Positions 54,601 to 61,898 of a DNA stretch of 64,000 nucleotides are shown here, one piece after another (within the stretch, counting starts at the first letter, position 1; every line of letters begins with the position of its first letter). This DNA is from Arthrobacter sp. SW1 (GTDB taxonomy: Bacteria > Actinomycetota > Actinomycetes > Actinomycetales > Micrococcaceae): positions 124,001-188,000 of the forward strand of contig NZ_MJLT01000056.1 in the NCBI RefSeq assembly GCF_001766675.1, in the 5' to 3' direction. Position numbers and translations under genes: made by a program. Under the pieces are notes generated by a model. It ran no database searches and was not told the origin of the DNA. It saw only the letters and a list, made by a program, of their open reading frames with translations.

Positions 54601-55347
54601 TTCGGCGGGGACGGGACGGCGTCGATCACTTCGCTCGTGTTCCCGGACCACTCCTCCACAGCTCTGTCCTTCACGGCCACGGGCGGCACGGCCCGGCTGG
54701 TCTCCGTCAAGGTCCATCAGCTCAGCGACACCGCGCGCGTGGCGGGGACACCGCAAAGCAGCGCGCCGCCGTCGGCCCCTCTGCCCGCGGTGACCGGTAC
54801 CGCCCGGCACAACCTGGGCGCGTACACAGTGGTTCCCGGCGGCCGCTGGGAAAGCACAGGCGCAGGCCTGGCCGGAACCTTCGACAAGGACTCCACGGCC
54901 ATGAGCCCCGGTTCATTCACGGATGTGCGGGTGCAGGCCGCGGTGCGCTTCAGCGGTGAACCCTTCGCGGGAGCCATGCGCAACCGGGACCTCGCCCCGG
55001 AACGCGGCTACGGAGGGGCCGGCTCGGTGCTGCTGCGGTCCTCGGCGGACGGATCCAGTGCGTACTACGTGAACCTGGACCCGAACCTGCGCGAAGTCCG
55101 GGTGTTTGTGCTGGTCAACGGCGTGTTCAACCCGGCCACGGGCGTCCTGGCGAAGGTGCCGCTGGCGCTGGCCCAGGGCGTGAGCTACCAGCTGGATGCC
55201 GCCATCCAGGGGAACCGCATCACAGTCTCCGTGGACGGCAGCCAGCTGATCGACATCACGGATGCGCAGTTCAGCTCGGGGAAGGTGGGCGTGAACGTCT
55301 TCGACGGCCGCGCCGCCTACCAGGACCTGGTGGTCACCCCGCTCTGA
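51619..55347 (+). CDS. Secreted multidomain GH32 fructanase (levanase-like) with four LamG/CBM66-like modules
   Basis: This 1242-residue protein has a signal peptide (about 1-29). Three LamG/CBM66-like modules span about 30-535. The GH32 catalytic propeller (about 540-880) has nucleophile Asp559 (SSDPNGLVYF), Asp683 (FRDPKVSW) and acid/base Glu734 (FECPDFF). The GH32 beta-sandwich runs to about 1060 (RVLVDSSSVEVFGGDG) and a fourth module covers about 1080-1242. Module repeats read GALVFRATSDAAAGYAATID, GAVLLRSNAAGTSGYAAEVD, ASVVVRSNADGSGG and GSVLLRSSADGSSAYYVNLD. CBM66 binds fructan ends in the Bacillus levanase SacC. No sortase motif is seen, so it is released. Confidence 0.92.
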   Translation: MHKRIVAGLTAAVLGTGFAGTGAAVPAAALGPGPVTLNSTTSTMPDAVGVTGSWTRTAQGGYTAVAQSGQNAAAISEQLVAGTARYTAGVKVDAGTPFGVGALVFRATSDAAAGYAATIDPNLDRVRLFDLATGQDITTPASVPLNTGQSYTVDVHVDGPRIYVAVDGVERIDATDHRYNSGHVGLHAYNGTVNFGAPGVRTLDANVDGWSVSSASAWQATATGFRGAAPADTNIRAVATGQSPADTDFTTDIQLTSTYGVGAVLLRSNAAGTSGYAAEVDPNAGRLRLYRVSDNATLGTFATAITLNKVYRLRVTAVGSKLSVYWQTDFLDPNGATPSITATDSSAASGNVGLLSYNGTAVFQSMTLRGLETSLQGWRVASGAWEPDARGLRGTASSGTAVRFVPAVASDVVASLDLNAASPATASVVVRSNADGSGGTELRIDPGAGTAKLYNRATGALLLSGTLPAGSFTAAQQGSLNPFNRVQLTLKGSTATVLLNGTTVLNGSAGAAPGSGFALLAAGGSATFQNVRADAVEDYMNGLYQPGYHYTQNSGSSSDPNGLVYFAGEYHLFHQDRGRWAHAVSTDLIRWKQLPIALPHLASGESWSGSAVVDASNASGLFNGVAGGGLVAFFTSFNHDAPNGNQSVRAAYSADKGRSWKLVQDAPVVQNPGGANGGWDFRDPKVSWDAVAGKWVMVVAGGDHIRFYTSTNLVSWTFASSFGYGDWVRGGVFECPDFFSMPVEGQPGSSRWVLYWSTGAVRATNGSAAQYVTGTWNGSSFTPDTPATQVLEADHGRDYYAAMSFSDAPDGRRIMIGWMSNWDYAFSPPTGRWNGQLSIPRELKLVDIAGTGLRLTQAPVVEEESLRASTWQTSNVTVTPTSANPLAAASGRSYELEAEVALPSTGGASSFAFGLRKGNGSTGAQETVVKYDAGSGAGPGTVTVDRGASGREDFTRYFAGTAADNASAPWSSTVVGTEKRVTLRVLVDSSSVEVFGGDGTASITSLVFPDHSSTALSFTATGGTARLVSVKVHQLSDTARVAGTPQSSAPPSAPLPAVTGTARHNLGAYTVVPGGRWESTGAGLAGTFDKDSTAMSPGSFTDVRVQAAVRFSGEPFAGAMRNRDLAPERGYGGAGSVLLRSSADGSSAYYVNLDPNLREVRVFVLVNGVFNPATGVLAKVPLALAQGVSYQLDAAIQGNRITVSVDGSQLIDITDAQFSSGKVGVNVFDGRAAYQDLVVTPL

Positions 55348-55356
55348 TGCCGACGG

Positions 55357-55382
55357 CGGCCCGGGCCCTTAGGCCTGGGCCG
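55357..55382. terminator. Hairpin between convergent levanase and phosphoribosyltransferase genes
   Basis: CGGCCCGGGCC and GGCCTGGGCCG pair with one mismatch around a 4-nt loop (CTTA). The right arm lies in the last codons of the minus-strand gene. It can serve both directions, though without a T-run. Confidence 0.5.
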
Positions 55383-55884
55383 TCACCGGCGGCAGCGCGG
55401 ACCACGGGAAGGTGATCCACTTGTCCGTGCGACGCCACTCGAAGTCCGGGGCCAGGATGGTGCGCGGCTTGGTGTAGAGGCAGACGGTCTTCACGTCGGC
55501 GCCCCAATCGGCGATCAGCTCGACCACCTTGGCCAGGGTGCGGCCGGAGTCGGACACGTCGTCCACCAGGAGGACTTTCTTGCCGTGCAGGGCGCCTTCG
55601 TCCAGCATCGGCGGCAGGACCACGGGCTCGGGGAGCACGGTGCCGATGCCCGTGTAGAACTCCACGTTCAGGGCGCCGCAGGCCTTCGCACCGAGCGCGT
55701 AGGCGATGGAACCGGCCAGCAGGAGCCCGCCGCGGGCGATCGCGACCACGACGTCCGGCTGGAAGCCGCTGTCCACCACGGTCTGGGCGAGTTCACGGGA
55801 GGCATCGCCGAAGTCGTCCCACGTGAGGACTTCGCGTTCGGGTTCGGGGAGGACGGCGGCGCCGGAATCGTCGAGGATTGTCAT
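55369..55884 (-). CDS. Phosphoribosyltransferase (hypoxanthine/xanthine type)
   Basis: This 171-residue type I PRTase has the PRPP loop VLLVDDVSDSGRTL and an N-terminal PDVVVAIARGGLLLAG. It would salvage a purine base by joining it to PRPP; specificity is not clear from the hood. TATCTT stands 6 nt before the ATG, consistent with leaderless transcription; the longer frame upstream overlaps an inverted repeat and is not coding. Confidence 0.88.
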   Translation of the reverse strand: MTILDDSGAAVLPEPEREVLTWDDFGDASRELAQTVVDSGFQPDVVVAIARGGLLLAGSIAYALGAKACGALNVEFYTGIGTVLPEPVVLPPMLDEGALHGKKVLLVDDVSDSGRTLAKVVELIADWGADVKTVCLYTKPRTILAPDFEWRRTDKWITFPWSALPPVTAQA

Positions 55885-55937
55885 TCCCCAAAGATACCGC
55901 TTGGGATACCAAACGGCGTCAGGCCTTCTTCGCCCGT

Positions 55938-55986
55938 TTGGCAGTTCGCGGCAGTGTTTCGCATCAACACTGCCGCGAACTGCCAA
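55938..55986. repeat. Perfect 21-bp inverted repeat (REP-like element)
   Basis: Arms 55938-55958 and 55966-55986 are exactly complementary around a 7-nt loop. It lies between two minus-strand genes, has no T-run, and looks like a palindromic dispersed element. No second copy was noticed in this window. Confidence 0.7.
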
Positions 55987-56010
55987 CTCGCGGAGGGAGG
56001 GGCGGGCAAC

Positions 56011-56814
56011 TTAGCCCAGCGGCAACGCGGGGTCGTACTGCGGGGTGTGCGTGGTCATGCTGATCAGGCGGCCGTGGGCTCCGAAGGTGAAGTGCACGGG
56101 CTCGGTGCCTGCCTCGTCCCAGCCGAACAGATAGCCGTGCGAGCGGATGGCCGTGACATCCCGGTGGTCGGCGATGGTCACCGAACCGCAGGGGATGACC
56201 TTTTCGCGCCAGGTGAAGACGTAGATGCCTGGGCGGATCTGGAAGGTGGTGTTGGTGTCGGTGTCCGCCAGGCCGCGCTCCGGTCCGGCCAGGCACTGCC
56301 ACGTGTACCATTGCGGGCTCAGGTAGACGTGCTCGTAGGCGTGGATGTCGCTGTAGACCCACTCCACGCGGCGGCCGATCAGGGCAGTGGTCTCCGCCAC
56401 CGGATCGCCCGCGGGGGCTGAACCGGCGATCACGCCGGGGAGGAACTGGTGGCGGACTGCGGTTTCGCCGGGTTCCGGTTGGCCCAGCACGGCGCCGATG
56501 AACAGGGCCCGGCCGAAATCGAGGTCCAGGAACAGCGAGACCGAGTAGTTGCGGTCGGCCGCCGAGTGCCACTGCGCGTAGTAGAGTCCCTCGGCGACGG
56601 CGAACGCCTCGTAGTGGTCGTCGCCGGACCGTCCCGCGGCGCTCCAGGAAACAGTGCTGCCGCCGAAGTCGAAAACGAACCCGCCGCCGTCGGTCTCTAC
56701 AGTGACTTTGCTGCCGGCCAGGTCCTGGACCGGGGTGGCCTTGTTGGCGTCGAATCCTGGAGCCAGCCCGTCCAGGGGCAGCCAGGTGGAGGTGTCGAGG
56801 AGGTTGTTGCTCAT
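56011..56814 (-). CDS. MoaF-like protein
   Basis: This 267-residue protein has two related beta-barrel (calycin-like) halves, with YEAFAVAEGLYYAQWHSA and FLDLDFGRALFIGAVLG in the first. VEWVYSDIHAYEHVYLSPQWYTWQCL and YVFTWREKVIPCG are in the second. This matches the MoaF family, named for a Klebsiella gene linked to molybdenum-cofactor regulation; real function is unclear. Downstream on plus are two SDR genes, divergent from it, so a small catabolic unit is possible. Confidence 0.85.
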   Translation of the reverse strand: MSNNLLDTSTWLPLDGLAPGFDANKATPVQDLAGSKVTVETDGGGFVFDFGGSTVSWSAAGRSGDDHYEAFAVAEGLYYAQWHSAADRNYSVSLFLDLDFGRALFIGAVLGQPEPGETAVRHQFLPGVIAGSAPAGDPVAETTALIGRRVEWVYSDIHAYEHVYLSPQWYTWQCLAGPERGLADTDTNTTFQIRPGIYVFTWREKVIPCGSVTIADHRDVTAIRSHGYLFGWDEAGTEPVHFTFGAHGRLISMTTHTPQYDPALPLG

Positions 56815-57114
56815 TGCTGTGTCCTTATGTACAGCCGGCGGCCTTAAGGACCGGCCGTCGGCGATGGCGGCATCTGGCCCGCTGTGTGCCGGGTCACGTT
56901 TCCTGGCGGGCTTGGCTCCCAGCGTAGGGAGCGAACGCGGCGGCTTCCTTGTCTGCGAGCGAAGGCCGCTTGTCTAAATTGGCAAGCCCGGTATCCCATT
57001 CGGCGGCGCGTCCAGGCGGCGTGCGCGCAGCGACAAGTTGCCTTCGCCGCCCGTCAACGTTCCGGCTCGGATCCGCTGGCAGCATGGGGGAAAACTTGTG
57101 GAGGGGAGGTCGGC
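56815..57114. other. Divergent intergenic region, no gene seen
   Basis: This 300-bp gap separates the divergent moaF-like and SDR genes. I find no convincing ORF, palindrome or promoter pair, beyond the SD GGGGAGG next to the SDR start. Confidence 0.4.
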
Positions 57115-57900
57115 GTGGACCTTGGGCTTGCGGGAAGAACCGTGCTGGTGTCCGGGGCCGCATCCGGGATCGGACGGGCGTGCGCGCTCGCATTCGCCCG
57201 GGAGGGCGCCCGCCTTGCGCTCCTTGATATCGACGACGACGCCGGAGCGGCCCTCCAGCGCGAGCTCGCCGGGGTGCCGGGTGCCGGAGCGTCGCGCTTC
57301 TTCCGTGCCGACGTCAGCGACGAAGCCACGGTCAGCGGTGCGGTGCGGGACGCGGCGGCGGCGTTCGGCGGGATCGATGCCGTGGTGGGGTGCGCGGGGA
57401 TTTCCGGGCCCGTTGGCCTGGGCGTGGAGGACGTTGCGCTGTCCGATTTCCGGCGCGTCATGGAGGTGAACGTGACGGGACAGTTCCTGCTGGCCAAGCA
57501 TTGCGCCCCCTTCCTGCGCGTCGCGGCCGGCAGTTCCCCGGGAGCCGGTGCCATGGTGCTGCTCGCCTCGGATTCGAGTTTCGTGGCGGCGCCGGGAATG
57601 GTCCCGTACAACGCGTCCAAGGGTGCCGTGCTGCAACTGACCAGGGCCCTGTCCGTGGAACTCGCCGCCGACGGGGTCCGCGTCAACTGCGTCTGCCCGT
57701 CGGTGGTGGATACGCCCATGGCCCGCACGGACTTGGGCGAAACCTCCGAATCCCTGAACGCCCGCGATTTTCCCGTGCAGAGCCCGGAGCAAGTGGCCAA
57801 CCATGTGCTGTACCTGGCGTCCCCGGCGTCCGCGCCGGTGAACGGCACCAGCCTGGTGTCCGACTTCGGCTACCTTGCCCGGTCATCCTTCCCCGCCTGA
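57115..57900 (+). CDS. SDR-family oxidoreductase
   Basis: This 261-residue classical short-chain dehydrogenase has the cofactor loop VLVSGAASGIGRA. The acidic LLDIDDD favours NAD. GCAG stands in place of NNAG, and the catalytic Ser and Tyr/Lys are in LLASDSS and VPYNASKGA. GTG start with GGAGG five bases upstream. The substrate is unknown. It is followed 17 bp later by a second SDR, so the two probably work in one pathway. Confidence 0.92.
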   Translation: MDLGLAGRTVLVSGAASGIGRACALAFAREGARLALLDIDDDAGAALQRELAGVPGAGASRFFRADVSDEATVSGAVRDAAAAFGGIDAVVGCAGISGPVGLGVEDVALSDFRRVMEVNVTGQFLLAKHCAPFLRVAAGSSPGAGAMVLLASDSSFVAAPGMVPYNASKGAVLQLTRALSVELAADGVRVNCVCPSVVDTPMARTDLGETSESLNARDFPVQSPEQVANHVLYLASPASAPVNGTSLVSDFGYLARSSFPA

Positions 57901-57917
57901 ACCCCTAAGGAGCAACA

Positions 57918-58724
57918 GTGACAACAAGCAAACCCCTCGCGGGCCAGGTGGCCCTCGTGACCGGAGGCGGCACCGGCATCGGCGAGGCCATCGCCGCCCG
58001 GCTGCTGCAGGAAGGCGCGGAAGTCGCCGTCGCGGGCCGTCGACGGGAGCCGCTGGACGCCGTCGCGCAGAAGCACGGCGCCTTCCCCGTGGCCGCGGAC
58101 GTGGCGGATGCCGCGCAGGCGCGCGCCGCCGTCGACGCCGTCGTGGAGAAGTTCGGCCGCCTGGATATGGTGGTGGCGAACGCCGGCGGCCACGGCTTTG
58201 CGTCCGTGGAGGACACCGACGACGCCGCGTGGCAGGCGAGCCTCAACGCCAACCTGACCACGGCGTTCACCACGCTCCGCGAGGCGCTGCCGCAGCTGAA
58301 GCAGAACGGCGGGCGCGCCGTGGTGGTGTCCTCGCTGGCAGGCCTGTTCGCGGGGCCGAATGTCGCGGGCTACACCGTGGGCAAGCATGCGCTGATCGGG
58401 CTCACCCGTTCCCTGGCCCGCGACTACGGCCGCTACGGCGTCCGCGTGAACGCGCTGTGCCCGGGCTGGGTGCGCACTCCCATGGCCGACGCCGAAATGG
58501 ACCAGTTCGCCGAGGGCGCCGGATTGTCCGGGCGCGAGGAAGCCTACGGTGCCGTGACCGCGAACGTCCCCTTGGGCCGCGCCGCGGAACCCGCCGAGAT
58601 GGCGGGAGTGGTGAACTTCCTGTTGTCCGTGGACTCCTCTTACATCACCGGAGCAACGATCGTGGCCGACGGCGGCGCGCACGTGGTGGACCTGCCCACC
58701 ATTGCGTTTGATGGGGTGGTGTAG
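57918..58724 (+). CDS. SDR-family oxidoreductase
   Basis: This 268-residue short-chain dehydrogenase has the cofactor loop VALVTGGGTGIGEA with Arg-rich VAGRRREPL (favours NADP). VANAGG, VVVSSLAG and YTVGKHALIGLTRS supply the catalytic Asn/Ser/Tyr/Lys set. GTG start after AAGGAGCAAC. It is paired with the preceding SDR; the MoaF-like gene is divergent. Confidence 0.92.
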   Translation: MTTSKPLAGQVALVTGGGTGIGEAIAARLLQEGAEVAVAGRRREPLDAVAQKHGAFPVAADVADAAQARAAVDAVVEKFGRLDMVVANAGGHGFASVEDTDDAAWQASLNANLTTAFTTLREALPQLKQNGGRAVVVSSLAGLFAGPNVAGYTVGKHALIGLTRSLARDYGRYGVRVNALCPGWVRTPMADAEMDQFAEGAGLSGREEAYGAVTANVPLGRAAEPAEMAGVVNFLLSVDSSYITGATIVADGGAHVVDLPTIAFDGVV

Positions 58725-58731
58725 GGCCCGT

Positions 58732-59256
58732 TCAATCCCCGGCTACTCGCGGCACACCCAGAGCGTCGCTGATTTCATCGTCGATTGTGCGGAAGCTGTG
58801 TAGCCCGTAATCGCCAACCGGCTCGATCGGTCCGGGAAGTTCAACCCCATGGTCGTCGAAGTACTGTCCCCTCCACGCGCTTAGGAAACAGTGCTGGGGG
58901 AGCACATCTTCCGGGGCCAGCGGGATGTTGACGAGGGTCTCGAAATATCCGCGTGACCACGGAAGCCTGTTCGTCATCATTGGCGAAACGAGCAGACGGT
59001 CCGGACGCAGGCGAACTCGCTCGGGCACGGTCTTCTCGAGCGATTGATCCCGGAAGATGTAGATCAAGATCGCGGGCAGCGCGTTCTGCGCAACAGTCCA
59101 GCGCACTTCCGTCGAGATCACGCGTCCGAAGAGGAACGGTTTCTCGGCGAGCTGGAAGGCGAAGACATCGCCCGGCTGAGGCTTCTTCCTGGACGGCTTA
59201 AGCACGCGGAGATTCGTCACGCTCTCGGTCATTATTTTCCGTTCTGGGCGAGCCAT
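58732..59256 (-). CDS. Imm26-like immunity protein (orphan)
   Basis: This 174-residue protein has KPQPGDVFAFQLAEKPFLFG followed by RVISTEV, the N-terminal pattern of the Imm26 family, and a mostly beta body. Imm26 proteins protect against polymorphic toxins in contact-dependent competition. No toxin gene is adjacent. GC is about 60% in the stretches I counted, below the neighbours, which suggests transfer. The start is uncertain; an ATG at 59232 preceded by GGAAAATA is an alternative. Confidence 0.7.
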   Translation of the reverse strand: MARPERKIMTESVTNLRVLKPSRKKPQPGDVFAFQLAEKPFLFGRVISTEVRWTVAQNALPAILIYIFRDQSLEKTVPERVRLRPDRLLVSPMMTNRLPWSRGYFETLVNIPLAPEDVLPQHCFLSAWRGQYFDDHGVELPGPIEPVGDYGLHSFRTIDDEISDALGVPRVAGD

Positions 59257-59330
59257 GCCATGCCCCAGCGGACAAGTCTTGGTGTGCAGTCGACTCTAGC
59301 TTCGTGAGTTGGAAATGGCTCCTTAAACCC

Positions 59331-59375
59331 AGCAGTCCTCCTCCACAACTAAACCTGTGGAGGAGGACTGCTTTT
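59331..59375 (-). terminator. Terminator of the amino-acid permease gene
   Basis: A perfect 17-bp stem (59331-59347 with 59356-59372) with an 8-nt loop lies 20 bp after the permease stop. TTTT follows on plus and GGGTTTAAG on minus, so it may work both ways. Confidence 0.85.
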
Positions 59376-59394
59376 CCGTTACTGAATCCGGACG

Positions 59395-60864
59395 CTAGCT
59401 GCGGGCGGCCGCCGCGGCGGTTTCGCCGTCGGACATGGCCTTCCACTCAGCCACGCGTGCCTGGTGCACGGGCGACTTGCGGACCACGGTGTAGGCAACG
59501 CCCAGGATGGCGAACCAGATCGGCGTTACCAGCAGCGCGGTGAGGGTGTCCGGCTGGGTGGTGAGTGCCCACACCAGGAAGGCGAAGAAGGCGAAGACCA
59601 CCCACACCATGACGATGCCGCCGGGCATCTTGAAGGTGGATGCGGCGTGCTGTTCCGGGCGGCGCTTCCGGTACACGAGGTAGCTGGCCAGGATGATCGA
59701 CCACACGAACATGAAGCAGACGGCGGACACGGTGGTGACCATGTCGAACGCGGCGCCCACGTCCTTGCCCGCGTAGAGCAGCACGACGCCGGCGAGCAGC
59801 AGTACACAGGACAGGAACAGTGCGTTCTGCGGAACCTTGCGGCTGGACAGGCGCGCGAACACCTTGGGGGCGTCGCCGTCGTTCGCCAGGCCGAACACCA
59901 TGCGCGAGGTGGAGTAGATGCCGGAGTTCGCGCTGGACATGGCGGAGGTCAGCACCACCAGGTTCACCACGGTGGCCGCGATGCCCAGGCCTGCCAGGGA
60001 GAACATGGCAATGAAGGGGCTGTGGCCGGCCTTGAATTCGGTCCACGGGGTGACGGACATCAGGATGATGAGGGCGCCCACGTAGAACAGCATCACGCGC
60101 ACCGGAATGGCGTTGATGGCGCGGGGGAGGTTGTGCTCCGGGTTCTTGGTTTCGGCCGCGGCAGTGCCCACCAGCTCGATGCCCACGAATGCGAAGACGG
60201 CGATCTGGAAGCCGGCCACGAAGCCCATGAATTCCTTGGGGAAGAAGCCGCCGTGCTGCCAGAGGTTGGCGAAGCTTGCCGCACCTGCCGAAGACTGGAA
60301 ACCGGTGAAGATCATCACCAGGCCCACCACGATCAGCGCCACAATGGCCACGATCTTGATGAGCGCGAACCAGAATTCCGTCTCGCCGAACGCCTTCACG
60401 GTGGGCAGGTTCAGCAGGAGCAGGATGACGATGGTGGCCAGGCCCGGGATCCAGAGCGGGATGCCCGGCCAGAGTTCGTTGGCGTAACCGGCAATCGCGA
60501 TCACGTCGGCAACGCCCGTGACCACCCAGCAGAACCAGTAGGTCCAGCCGGTGAAGAAGCCCGCCCAGGGGCCAAGGAGGTCGCCTGCGAAGTCGCTGAA
60601 GGACTTGTAGTTGAGGTTGGACAGCAGCAGCTGGCCCATGGCGCGCATGACGAAGAACAGCATGAAGCCGATGATCATGTACACGAAAATCACCGAGGGG
60701 CCTGCCACGGAGATGGTCTTGCCGGAGCCCATGAAGAGGCCCGTTCCAATCGCCCCGCCGATGGCGAGGAGCTGGATGTGGCGGTTGCTCAGCGAGCGTG
60801 AGAGGTGGGGCTCGCTGTCCCTGCTGGAGGCAGCGCGCTGCCCCGTGGTTGTCTGCTCAGACAT
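59395..60864 (-). CDS. cycA: D-serine/D-alanine/glycine permease, CycA-like
   Basis: This 489-residue APC-family transporter has 12 membrane helices. From memory it aligns closely with E. coli CycA: NRHIQLLAIGGAIGTGLF, GKTISVAGPS, PWAGFFTGWTYWFCWVVTG, FWFALIKIVAIV and SSANSGIYSTSRM. It imports small neutral amino acids (glycine, D/L-alanine, D-serine) with protons. I chose the ATG after AAAGGACC; the longer frame is spurious. An inverted repeat GCCAGAT-N5-ATCTGGC lies in its leader. Confidence 0.92.
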   Translation of the reverse strand: MSEQTTTGQRAASSRDSEPHLSRSLSNRHIQLLAIGGAIGTGLFMGSGKTISVAGPSVIFVYMIIGFMLFFVMRAMGQLLLSNLNYKSFSDFAGDLLGPWAGFFTGWTYWFCWVVTGVADVIAIAGYANELWPGIPLWIPGLATIVILLLLNLPTVKAFGETEFWFALIKIVAIVALIVVGLVMIFTGFQSSAGAASFANLWQHGGFFPKEFMGFVAGFQIAVFAFVGIELVGTAAAETKNPEHNLPRAINAIPVRVMLFYVGALIILMSVTPWTEFKAGHSPFIAMFSLAGLGIAATVVNLVVLTSAMSSANSGIYSTSRMVFGLANDGDAPKVFARLSSRKVPQNALFLSCVLLLAGVVLLYAGKDVGAAFDMVTTVSAVCFMFVWSIILASYLVYRKRRPEQHAASTFKMPGGIVMVWVVFAFFAFLVWALTTQPDTLTALLVTPIWFAILGVAYTVVRKSPVHQARVAEWKAMSDGETAAAAARS

Positions 60865-60886
60865 ATGTAGGTCCTTTGAGTGATTC

Positions 60887-60905
60887 GCCAGATGAGTGAT
60901 CTGGC
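60887..60905 (-). promoter_or_regulatory. Inverted repeat in the cycA leader
   Basis: GCCAGAT and ATCTGGC with a 5-nt spacer lie 23 bp before the cycA start on the minus strand. It could be an operator or an mRNA hairpin near the SD. Confidence 0.45.
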
Positions 60906-61319
60906 TAACAAAACGACCTATCCACGGTAACCCTTCTGGGCAAAAAACACGTGATCGGGGCCTCCTGCTGAATTTCATATTCCGACCGAACGTCCGGATG
61001 AGGGCGCTGAAACGCCGCTGAAGCACCGCCGAAGTACCCGCGAAACGCACCGGAAAGCCTGCAGCACGCGTCCGGAAAAAATTCTTCGGAAAGCCGCGTC
61101 ACGATTCGCCGCGGGCCCGTACTTAACTATCGCCCGATGCCCCGCGTCGACGGCCGGTAGTTGCGATCATCCAGCCGGCGCCGGGGGACCTGCATGCCGG
61201 GCGGGGCGCTGCCATCCCCCATTGGCGGCGCCGGGCCTGCCACCTGAGACCAGGCGGGCCCGCGGCCGGTCGCATCCCCATGTGCGGCCGGCCGCGCCCT
61301 TTCATGGCACGCTGGGTCC
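60906..61319. other. Gene-free intergenic region
   Basis: Some 414 bp between the cycA leader and a divergent GNAT gene. It holds the cycA promoter (possible TTGCCC/TAGGTC pair, 17-bp spacing, minus strand near 60950-60920) and a GC-rich imperfect hairpin around 61255-61300. ORFs here are short and lack coding character. Confidence 0.45.
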
Positions 61320-61817
61320 ATGACCTCCACTCCTGCGGATCGGCCGGCCCTGGCGGCGTTTGCCGTCGACGGCGGAACGTTCAGCCTGTGCCGCGCCGTG
61401 CGTTCGGATCTTCCCGCCATCCTCGGGCTGCTCGCCGCCGACCAGCTCAAGCGCGAGGACATGTCCGATCCCGCGCCCTATGAGCGGGCCTTCGAAGCCA
61501 TCGACGCCGACCCCGCGCACCTCCTGATGGTCGGCGAGCTGGGCGGCAGCGTGGTGGCCACCTTCCAATTGAGCTTCCTGCCTGGCCTGTCCCGCCGCGG
61601 ATCCTGGCGCGCGCAGATTGAGGCGGTGCGGGTTGATGAAGCTCTCCGCGGACGCGGCCTTGGCGCCCTGATGATCGGCTGGGCCGTCGACGAAGCGCGG
61701 GCGAAAGGATGCAGCCTGGTCCAGCTCACCACGGACAAGTCCCGCACGGACGCGCACCGTTTCTACGAACGCCTCGGCTTCGTCGCCAGCCATGAGGGCA
61801 TGAAGCTCGCGCTCTGA
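61320..61817 (+). CDS. GNAT-family N-acetyltransferase
   Basis: This 165-residue protein shows the acetyl-CoA loop VRVDEALRGRGLGALMIGWAV, LVQLTTDKSRTDAHRFYERL and GFVASHEGMKL. The pattern matches small stand-alone GNAT enzymes that acetylate amino acids or drugs. Substrate unknown. There is no clear SD. Confidence 0.9.
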   Translation: MTSTPADRPALAAFAVDGGTFSLCRAVRSDLPAILGLLAADQLKREDMSDPAPYERAFEAIDADPAHLLMVGELGGSVVATFQLSFLPGLSRRGSWRAQIEAVRVDEALRGRGLGALMIGWAVDEARAKGCSLVQLTTDKSRTDAHRFYERLGFVASHEGMKLAL

Positions 61818-61867
61818 GCGCCGCCCGAAGTCCCGTGCGCTGTCTGCTCCGCCACATTCCATTTACT

Positions 61868-61896
61868 TTAGGTGCCCTAACTATTAGGCTTCCTAA
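61868..61896 (+). promoter_or_regulatory. Tandem MarR operators TTAGG-N3-CCTAA
   Basis: Two perfect 13-bp sites (61868-61880 and 61884-61896) are spaced 16 bp apart, immediately before the marR ATG. The second overlaps the -10-like TAGGCT. A MarR dimer at each would block transcription of marR and the efflux gene. Confidence 0.85.
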
Positions 61897-61898
61897 GT

